DNA of 37,862 nucleotides from Azolla pinnata (lineage: Eukaryota; Streptophyta; Polypodiopsida; Salviniales; Salviniaceae). Numbering within the stretch: the first letter of the stretch is position 1; each line of letters opens with the position of its first letter. The notes beneath the pieces were generated by a model, which saw nothing but the letters and a program-made list of their open reading frames with translations, had not been told where the DNA came from and searched no databases. This document shows positions 1 through 9,000 of this stretch, one piece after another. Location of the stretch: positions 1 to 37,862 of the forward strand of contig JBBBWG010000404.1 in NCBI GenBank assembly GCA_037176905.1, given 5' to 3'. Position numbers and translations under genes: made by a program.

Positions 1-330
1 TGCATGGCCATGGTGTGAGCTTGGGGGAGGGCTATATAAGAGCCCTACTGGCTGGGAGGAGAGGACACCACCCCACCTATTCTTGAGAGCAAGTTGAAGC
101 TAGGACGAGGGCACTCCTGGCGGTAGTTAACATTGATCAACGGTGGCTAGGAGGGCGAAGAAATTACGGGCGTGAGACATACCCATTACGACATCTCTTG
201 AGGAAACAAGTGCGCTATCAATGGACAACTGCATCACATACTCACTACAACATCACTTGAGGAAACAAGTGCGCTATCAATGGATAGCTACTTGCCAACA
301 AACCTTTCAATAAGTCAAGGAACTCATCCA
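1..330 (+). repeat. LTR- or leader-like sequence with TATA box and 59-bp direct repeat
   Basis: GGCTATATAAGAGCCC near 30-45 resembles an LTR promoter. A block containing CTTGAGGAAACAAGTGCGCT occurs twice (from 197 and from 256), an offset of 59 bp. No termini are visible, as the region runs off the left edge. The gypsy pol remnant starts directly downstream, so it may be retroelement-derived. Confidence 0.4.
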
Positions 331-2450
331 ATCAAAAACGGTATTGGCTCACCCCGATTTCAACAAGTCCTTTCGCATACATATTGATGCCTCTAACCAC
401 AGGCTAGGGGCAACATTACTCCAACTGCATGTAGCCTCCTTGTTCCTGCATGTGGCCTCCCCTATTCCCAAGCCCATCCTATTAAATTCAAGTCCCTCAC
501 TCCTCTCAGGTCATTCCAGTTCAACACCAGTCCGAAGCCCTCTAGGTTACATTATCGTCCGAACTCTCTATCATTTCCTTCTTCTTCCAATCTAAAACAA
601 GCTGTAATATTCTTTCTTTATAGTATATATATCAACATTCTACTTCTTCTACAATTATTTTCCTTTCCTTGTCCCAATGCTGACAGATCGGAGCCAAAGT
701 AGCGACCAAGACCGATTGTCTTCCGATACTCGAAATGATGAGGTGTAACTCAGAATCAGATGTGGCGTGGCTCAGGTAGATAGCATATGTGAAGTCACTT
801 AATCTAGAAGTACAACAACACATCTTGGGAAAAGTGAATGTTGTAACAGACATGCTATCAAGGGCCGGGTACAATGATGATGTGATCGACTTAGATAATG
901 AGGAAGTTCTCAAGGATTTCTTTACATCGGAATTTACATGTCGAGTGGGCACGAGACCAGAATTCAGGGTGGAGGATTACGAAAATGAAAGTTTAATGAT
1001 TAGAAAGACTATATAAGGACTTGAATTAGAAAAAGGTCATCCGGATGATAAGGAAAGAAGAACTGAGATCCAGAGAAAGGAGCAACAAATCTTAAAGTTC
1101 TTCTTAAACGAAGGAATCTCTTATATTGGAGACAACCAAAGAGACAGAACGAAGTTCCACTACAGGTAGTTGGGATGAAAGCGCAACGAAGAGAAATAAT
1201 TTCTAAGTTCCATGAATCAAATTGGGCTAACATAGAGGCACATGGGCGATGTTCACTAAGATCAAGCAGAAGTATTGGTAAAAAGGAATGTATAAGGATT
1301 TGACACAATACACAGAGAGTTGTGAAAAGTGTCAGATATATTCGGCAATGCAACATCGAGACGAGTTGCACCCAACCTTCTCACCGACAATCAACTTTAA
1401 ATGGATGTTCGACATCGCAACAATGTCTACTGGAGCCAGACAACAAAAATACTTAGTATTGGCTCGAGAGGATCTTACAAACCAAGTAGAGGGACATGCT
1501 TTACGAAAGAAGACAAGAGCTGCAACATGTCAATTTTTCTTGGAAGAAGTTATCTGCAGGTATGGATGTGTAGGGCAAGTCATAGCAGACCACAGAGAGC
1601 TTGACTCCAAATTATGGTGTTTTTTGTGAAACTTAGAGTTTATATAACTCTAACAACAACATATAATCCAGAGGCGAACAAGATGATAGAGTGGGGTCAA
1701 AGCCCAATTGTGAAGGAGCTGATAAAAGCATGTGACCAATGACTTGGGCTTTGGCCTCAAATGCTTCAATATGCATTATGGGCAGACCGGACAACTCATA
1801 GTTCCGTAACAAGGTATATGTCATGTGAACTTATGATAGGGCAAACTCTTGTCATGCTACTAAAAGTGCGATAGCAACATGGACTATGTTGTCGTGGAAG
1901 CAAGAGATGAGCGGAGAAGAGCTACTAGAAATTCGAATAAGTCAAGTAGAAGCCAAATCGAAGGACATTAAAGAAATAGTACAACGAAAACAAGAAACTT
2001 GATTTCAGAACAAGTAATGCTTTGATAAGAAACATCGATTACGGTCAAAGAAGATTGAAGAAGGGGATTGGGTGTTGGTCTACGATAATAGCTTAGACCA
2101 TCAACACAACACTATTCATAAATTTGCGCGAAGATGGTTCGGACCATATGAGGTTCACCAAAAGTTTGAGAATGGAACATACCGAGTAAGTGAGTTGGAT
2201 GGGACAATATTTCAAGTATCTATAGCCGGGAAACAGGTTAAGGTGTTCAAGAAGTGAAGTCATCCAAAACCCTATACTCTAACAGACAGCACCAACACAA
2301 TGGACAAGGGAGAAGCGGACTTGGAAAATGACTCAAGAAATACGGACCAAGACGTTTAGCAAGACTTCTTGATCAAGGATATAGAAGCCTCTGGGAGACC
2401 AAGACATTGAATAAGTTTGGCACATACCAGAAAGATGGGCAAGTTTGGAG
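330..2450 (+). pseudogene. Ty3/gypsy retrotransposon pol remnant (RT end, RNase H, integrase)
   Basis: Decayed polyprotein in several frames. In order: RT C-terminus and RNase H start (FNKSFRIHIDASNHRLGATL, 358-424), RNase H end (HILGKVNVVTDMLSRAGY, about 810-870), integrase HHCC finger (YTESCEKCQIY, about 1309-1341), integrase core (WMFDIATM, later QVIADHRELDS, then TYNPEANKMIEWGQ near 1660), and the C-terminal domain (FARRWFGPYEVHQKFENGTY, 2123-2182, ending IAGKQVKVFKK at 2256). Frameshifts and stops separate the pieces. Gag, protease and most of RT are absent. Order and motifs fix the family and plus orientation. Confidence 0.88.
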
Positions 2451-2454
2451 GGGG
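2446..2454 (+). other. Polypurine tract of the Ty3/gypsy remnant
   Basis: TGGAGGGGG immediately followed by TGAGTGTCC, the usual PPT-then-TG arrangement before a 3' LTR, about 190 bp after the end of the pol frame. Confidence 0.55.
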
Positions 2455-3300
2455 TGAGTGTCCTGAAGTATAAGGGTCATAGTTAAAAGCAAAGAAGAAA
2501 TAATCTAGAACACAACAAAATTTATTAGTGAAGAAGTAACTAAAATGAATATAACGTAAGTGGCTCAATGAATAAAGTATGTGTTTGTAAGAGCACAAGT
2601 TTGAACTTCGACCCCTCTCAACTTTTTTTTTCTTATTTCACTAGATTTTTTTTTTTGCTTTTTTTACTTTTTCAAGCTATTTTTTTTCGTTGCTTTTTAT
2701 GTGGTGACCCACTCCACTATCTATAAAAGGAGTGGAGCAAGGGGAAGAAAAACGAAAAATAAGTCCTCATACATTACCAAAACCCCAATATCTATTTTTA
2801 AAACCCTAATACTCGATTGCTTAATCCTAATCTCCTCTAATTTTCATTTCTCTTCTAACCCTGATCTCTTCTAATTTCTATCTCTCTTTTAAACCCTAAT
2901 CTCTTTGTTAATCTCATTATTTTCTAATCTCTCTGTTGAACCCTAATTTTTTTTCTCCTAAACCTTGATCTCTCTAACTTCTCTTATTCAAAGTTAATCT
3001 CAAACATTCAAAACCCTAACTCCCTCATTAATTTCTATATATATTTTTAGTTTGTTCTCCTAATCAGGGGACACCATTGTAGTAACCTTATATAATTAAA
3101 ATCATATTTCTTTTGATCTCTTAACATTAAATTGTCTATCTCCCGGTTCAGAACCCTTGTGATTCCACCTGGACACATACACTTAGAGTTGTATAACTTA
3201 AATTCAACAACATCGCAAATGGTCGTTGATGTGCATCCGCCCCATGTTGCGTTCTGAGCTAGTCCCCATACGTCTAAGTAGATGACATCTAGCAAACCTT
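2455..3300 (+). mobile_element. Probable 3' LTR of the Ty3/gypsy remnant
   Basis: Begins TGAGTG after the PPT. It contains a T-rich tract (2623-2700), GTGACCCACTCCAC followed by a TATA box (CTATAAAAGG, 2721-2730), then a long pyrimidine-rich leader with AAACCCTAA-type motifs (about 2799, 2890, 2940, 3011). It aligns by eye with the reverse complement of about 10430-11160, from the T-rich tract through the TATA box to TTAGAGTTGTA-AA. The right end is not resolved; no second LTR of the same element is visible upstream. Confidence 0.65.
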
Positions 3301-3369
3301 GCTCACATTCCTCTTTGGATGTTGGTGTTGCTTTCTGAGCTTGCCAAGGTTCTTTGTGGAGAATTTCGT

Positions 3370-3480
3370 TAATCCACGCACAATCCCCTTAGTTTGCATA
3401 GACCCTAAATTCGCAACTAAGGTAACACCCAAACTAATGTTGTAAGTTAGCAATAACCCTACATGAATATATTAATGGTG
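3370..3480 (+). repeat. Unclassified dispersed repeat, fragment A
   Basis: Contains GTAACACCCAAACTAATG.TGTAAG and TAACCCTACATGAATATATT. The first occurs reverse-complemented in the 346-bp tandem unit and the second, nearly intact, near 30970, so this is one dispersed family in two orientations. It carries no coding sequence I recognise. Confidence 0.55.
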
Positions 3481-3599
3481 CAACTAAAAAGATATATGAG
3501 GAGATGAAGCCCTTACCATCTATTTATATAGAATGTCTATCTAAGCTTATTCATGTGGAATATTTTACCTTTTTGTTTGTCTGTCTCCTCTTGTACAGA

Positions 3600-3930
3600 T
3601 TTATCTTTATAAGTATTCATGTGTATATGCATATTTATATGAATATACATACATGTATCATTACAAACATATATGCATGCATGTGTATACATACACGCAT
3701 ATTCATCTATCAAAATTTATGTATACATTTGTACTATATGTATGTATAATCATCTTTATATGTATGCATGTGTCGGTATATAATCGTATGTATATGTAAT
3801 TTAGATGTCTAAGATGATACGGTGCATACATACATGCAACATTACCAACACATATGCAAATTCATCTATTATGTATATGCATGAATGCATCTACATCTGT
3901 ATATGTATATGTATATGTATGTATGTATGT
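3600..3930. repeat. TATG/CATA microsatellite-like tract
   Basis: Degenerate alternation of GTATATGCAT, CATACATG and TATGTATG units, ending in pure (TATG)n. The same composition recurs at 37200-37862. The open frame across it is low complexity. Confidence 0.75.
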
Positions 3931-4598
3931 ACGCACAGGGTTAAAACATTTATGCAGGGTTAGCATATTGCTGCAGGGTTAGTGATAACTTTACAATTTA
4001 CAAGGTTAGTTTGGGTGTTACCTCAATTGCAGATGCAGGGTTAGTGATAGATAACCTACAGGGTCGAGTTAACGCAATTACACAAGGTTAACGTGATCGA
4101 TACAGCCGAGTTACTGAAGCGACCCAGGATTAATTTCATATACTGACAAAAGGTTGAAAAAGAACTGATCCTATACGCACCGGGTTTTGTGAGTCCTTAC
4201 TTAACCCCGCCTGTGACTCTTGAACCCTGCCTCAGTTTTCATTGACCGGTTAATATGTATATGTATGTATGTATGTACGCACAGGGTTAAAACATTTATG
4301 CAGGGTTAGCATATTGCTGCAGGGTTAGTGATAACTTTACAATTTACAAGGTTAGTTTGGGTGTTACCTCAATTGCAGATGCAGGGTTAGTGATAGATAA
4401 CCTACAGGGTCGAGTTAACGCAATTACACAAGGTTAACGTGATCGATACAGCCGAGTTACTGAAGCGACCCAGGATTAATTTCATATACTGACAAAAGGT
4501 TGAAAAAGAACTGATCCTATACGCACCGGGTTTTGTGAGTCCTTACTTAACCCCGCCTGTGACTCTTGAACCCTGCCTCAGTTTTCATTGACCGGTTA
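3907..4598 (+). repeat. Perfect tandem duplication of a 346-bp unit
   Basis: Copy 1 is 3907-4252 and copy 2 is 4253-4598; I found no mismatch between them by eye. Each copy starts in the (TATG)n tract, continues ACGCACAGGGTTAAAAC, holds several CAGGGTTA/CAAGGTTA motifs, and ends TTGACCGGTTA. Copy 2 abuts the promoter region of the importin-like gene. The unit belongs to the dispersed family at 3370-3480 and 30700-31170. Confidence 0.92.
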
Positions 4599-4599
4599 T

Positions 4600-5807
4600 T
4601 GGACGGCTCAGATCGGATGTTTTTAGGCTTTTGATTTTTCTGCGCCGTTCAAATCCTGAGATGCTTATGAGGCGGATTTTTACGAGATTCACAGAAGTAG
4701 CCCTCGTTTCTGCCGAGCGTTTCTGCGAGAGCTCAACTCTCTGCGAGACGCGCGAGGATACGCTGCTCCGACGAGGACAGGAAGCGGCTGCGAGGGGGCC
4801 ATGCGCTTCTGAGATTGATCTTCATCTCCCCCATCGCCATCACACCCCACCCCTTGTGCGTAACTCACTCTCTTTTCGCCTTGTTCCCACCTCGTTGTTT
4901 TTGCTCTGATCCATCGCTACCTAATTCCATTTCTGCGTAATTGAAAAGCTCTTCGCGCGCATGACTGTTTTCGTTCTTTTTCTTGTATTCTGCTCCGGAA
5001 CTCGGCCTATTCCTAAGCGAAAATCAAAACATTGCCCGCACAACTGTTCTTCCCATCCATCGGGGCAGAATCTGTTCTTTTTTGGCAGCTAAATTGAACT
5101 TATGGTCGGTGAAATTTTGTTTTTTTTGGTGCAGAACATTATAATTGAAGAACGGAGCGATTCCTAGGGGAAGGTAGAGCGTTGAAAGACCAATCATTCT
5201 CACGGTGGGATAATAATGGTTTTTCTGTTGATAACAACGTCTTGAAAGAATTACCTTCTGCTTCTGCCCCTGCATTTAATCGATAGCAAGTGGAAGACAT
5301 ACTTGAATGCGCATTTTTTCTTATGGGTTAGATATCTGTGAAATATAAGGCAAACAAGAAGAACGACAGAGAAAGAAGGAAGAGAAGAAGAAAGGTAAGG
5401 AGTTGTATAAGAAAGAAGACCAAATCGGGAAGGGAAGTAATTATGGTAGAAGAGGATCCCAGGATTGCGAAGTAGGAGGAGGAGGAAGAAGAAGGAGAAG
5501 GAATAAGGAGAAGGAGCATGAAGAAGAAGAGTCAGAGAAAGGAAATAACTTAGCAGTAGGAGGAATCAAGCACACAAAGGAGGAGGAGGAAGAAGAAGAA
5601 GACGGCAATGAAGAAGAATGAAAGGAAGTAGTAGAATGCAGGTGAAAAGGAATCATGAAAAGTAAGTGGTTGAAAGAGGAGTAAGCAGTAGAAGGAAAGA
5701 AAACAGTTAATGCAAGTAATCTGAGGGAAGGAAGCTATAGTGCGAGAAGGAGAAGAGAAAAACAGGAAGAAGTGAGGCGAATAAAGGCAAGCAGACAAGG
5801 AAAGGGA
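4600..5807 (+). promoter_or_regulatory. Promoter and 5' leader region of the importin-like gene
   Basis: Between the end of the 346-bp repeat and the start codon lies a locally GC-richer stretch (4630-4860) that looks like a transcription start region; I see no clear TATA box. A leader intron is plausible: donor GC|GTAACT at 4860 and acceptor after a T8 tract (TTTTTTTTGGTGCAG) at 5134. From 5340 to 5800 the plus strand is almost pure purine. Start site and leader splicing are inference. Confidence 0.4.
5340..5800. repeat. Purine-rich (GAA/GGA) low-complexity tract
   Basis: Strongly strand-asymmetric GA-rich sequence made of GAAGAAGAA and GGAGGAGGA runs, directly upstream of the start codon. 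It produces open frames rich in Glu, Lys, Arg and Gly (and Ser/Leu/Phe on the other strand) that are composition artefacts. Such tracts can act as GAGA-type promoter elements or leader sequence. Confidence 0.8.
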
Positions 5808-6011
5808 ATGGAACTGCATATGCAGGTTGCACAGGCAGTTCAGGTTCTGAACCATGATGTACAGTCGTGTAACCGAGTAGCTGCCAACCAGTGGCTTGTG
5901 CAGTTCCAGCAGAGTGATTCTGCTTGGGAGGCAGCCACCACTATTCTCAACTCCGACCTCCCCTATCCTCTAGAGGTCCAACTTTTCGCTGCACAAATCC
6001 TCAAGCGTAAG
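5808..6011 (+). CDS. Importin-like gene, coding exon 1 (aa 1-68)
   Basis: Carries the start codon and the importin-beta N-terminal region ([10 protein letters not shown], then AAQILKRK). The ATG at 5808 is preferred over the in-frame ATG at 5772 because [17 protein letters not shown] matches the usual start of plant homologues, while the upstream residues come from purine-rich leader. The donor is AAG|GTTAGA, phase 0. Confidence 0.9.
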
Positions 6012-9000
6012 GTTAGAGCTCAACCCGTGCATATCTCTGTATCTTTTTATTTCATATTGTTGCAAATTGTTTGATGAACTTAGATTGCGTTCACTATCGA
6101 TGATGTTTTCTGAATGTATGCTTCACCATCTGAGGTGAAGCAAATGATCAATCCTTTACGAATTTCCTAGCATAGAAACATTGTTTTTGCTGTCTGCATT
6201 TTGTTCGACCATGTTGCATAATTTGGATGACATTTGTTTAAGGGAAGAGGGATGTGAGAGGGAGCAGCTATTGTATAGGGATGGTGTGCAAAAAACAGGA
6301 CTAGAGAGAGAAGAGGAGAAGCTGATTTGGTGTATACCCAACCGCTTGACTTGGTACACAAGAAGATGTTACTTTATTAGCTAACCCTTAAAAGGGTGTG
6401 TTTGTATTACAATAAGAGGTGTCCAACCCAATTGAACAATGTGTTCACATGAATGAATAATGACCTGATTTGTGAACTACAGGCCTTTACACCCAACAAC
6501 CTCGCACTTAAAGGTCTGATTGAACATTCAAGTAACGGCCACTAGTTGCATGGAATGCTCGTCTTGGGCTTTGCCAAGACTTTTAGTGAGAGCATCTGCA
6601 GGGTTACCTTGTGTTTTGATCTTGATCAGTGTGACTGGACCATCCTCCAAAACTTGTCTGATAAAGTGATGCCGCACATCAATGTGTTTGGTGCACAAAT
6701 GGAGCATGGCATGCGTAGCCAGATATACAACGCTCTAGTTATCACATCCTAACACATAGACATGCCAAGATCATCAGCAAGTCTGCTGAGCTAAATAGTT
6801 TCCTTTGAAGCTTTTGTAGCTGAAATATATTCAGCTTCATTATCAGTCAGTGCTACAATCTTTTGCAATTTGGAGCACCAAGAAACTGCTCTACCAGCAA
6901 CTGTAAATATGTATCCACTAATGGATTCGTGAGTATTCCAAGACACCCCGCCATGTCTACATACCAATATCCCTGCAAACTTAATGCACCCTTCCCATGA
7001 CATGAACACACTCTCTGTGCACTCTAAAGAGACACACTTGACAGCCTCCCAATGTGTTTGGCCAGGTTTAGACTAATAGCAACTGAAAAATCCCACTACA
7101 TAAGCAATATCGAGATGAGTAGCTACCATAGCATACGTTAGACAACCACAAGCTGATGCATAAGGAACTCCCTTCATAGTATTGAATTGTATCTCATCCT
7201 TTGGCCAATCAGCTTTGCCAAGTTTAAGATATGAAGGTAAATGAAATACAAGGAGCTTCATTTCAGCCATATCGAATCTGTTACGGAAACAACAATTTGT
7301 CCCTTTTGTTTCTAATGATTCTTATGCCCATGCTCTGCATTTCCCAAAGCTTTCATAGATAAAGAGTGATTTCAATTGATCTTTGAGAGCATCAAGACTA
7401 GTCTTTGTTTTCCTAGCTAGCAACAAGTCATTCACATCTAGAACAAGTATAATGGGACTGTCATCAATATCCATTTTGGTGTAGAATCAATGATCTGCAC
7501 GGCCATGATCAAAGCCTTGAGAGAGCATAAAAGTATCAAACTTTTTATACCATTGCTGTGGTGTCTGTTTTAGGCCATACGAGCTACATTTTAATTTGTA
7601 TACCAAATGCTCCTTGTTAGGAACTACAAAACCCGTGGGTTTTTTCATGTAGATCTCTTCATCAATATCACCATACATACATTTGGTACAACTCCAAATT
7701 TAACATTGCAGTGAAAGAAAATAGCACATGTAGTGCTGTCATTGTTGTCGCCTGGTCTGGGCCAACACAGATTCTAATGGTGAAGTCGACGGCTTCCTGC
7801 TTCAGCTACGAGGAGAACACTTCTTCACTCGAGCGTGAGAAGCGACTCACGCCCAAAATTGCACAGACTGCCCGGATTTGCCAACCACGGGTGGTAGCGC
7901 GCCAAGAAGAGGTGGGAACACAGTTACAGAGAGAGGGAGTTCAACAGACACGGAGCGAGAGAGAGAGAGAGCCCAATAGTCTCTTTCCAATTTCAAAACA
8001 GTCCCAAAAAACTACATTCCCTCAAAAAGGGTTTAGGTACTACTGGTCTAGGTTAGGTTTGGTCTGCCCTGTTTCACATTGGGATGGCCAATAATAGACT
8101 TCACAACAGGAGAGAAGATCTCTTGGCTTCCTCCGTCTGAGGAGAGATCTCTTGGCTTCCTTTTGTGTATACTAATCTTGCCTGTATCTTGGTTTCTTTC
8201 AATTACTTTTTCAGAAGAGCTGTCCTTCCTTTTAGATAAAGACACAAGATCCCAAGTATTATTTGCATACAAAGATTTTAGTTCTTCTTGCATTGCAAGC
8301 TCCCACTTACTGCTAAGTTCAAATCTCATAGCCACTTCATAAGTAAGAGGATCTGATAACATGACATAATGCAAAGAGGGGTTATATCTACATCTCTCCC
8401 TTAAACGATTAGACCTACGTACCCAATGATCAATATTCTTGGGCATTACTGGAGAAAAATTAGTTTCAACATGTTTTAGCTGTTCTAAACCATGACTCCT
8501 ACATCTTTTTCTTCAGTACTTTCAACTCGTTGTCGAACATCTTCATGAGCGTCTCTTTACTGTCCATCTTCAGGCTCAAAAATAACTGGCTGATCATCAT
8601 TTTCAACCTGTGGTATAACATCATCAGGTTTATTTTCGGATTTTATAGATGACTGTACTTGCTGAAATGTAACACTTTAGAGTTTCCAGCAGAGGCAAAA
8701 GCATTTTTCAGCAATTTTTCTTCATTGAAAACATCTTGGGTGCGCACAATTTTTTTGGACTGAGTTGACCATTTCCTAAAGCCCATTTCTCAGCTCAGTT
8801 CTAATGTGTACAGATGCATTACAACCAAATATTCGTAAATGGTCATAAGAGGCCGGTTTGCTCGACCAAACTTTCACAGGGATTCCATTCTTCTAGGAGT
8901 TTTTGGGAGAATGATTATATATATGAACCGTGGTTTTTAATGATTCTCCCAAAAATTCATGAGGGAGATTAACTGCGGACAACATGCATTGTACTCGATC

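Noticed and set aside
2890-3030. AAACCCTAA motifs as interstitial telomere repeat
   Set aside because: Units are irregularly spaced inside a CT-rich LTR leader, not tandem TTTAGGG.
3504-3749. 81-codon plus-strand open frame rich in Ile/Tyr/His/Met
   Set aside because: Lies in the TATG/CATA microsatellite-like tract; low-complexity translation.
5772-5807. Start codon 12 residues upstream of the chosen importin start
   Set aside because: In frame, but the extra residues come from the purine-rich leader and homologues start near MELHMQ.
5403-5855. Open frames on both strands in the GA-rich leader
   Set aside because: Glu/Lys/Arg/Gly-rich or Ser/Leu/Phe-rich products mirror the purine bias; no family resemblance.
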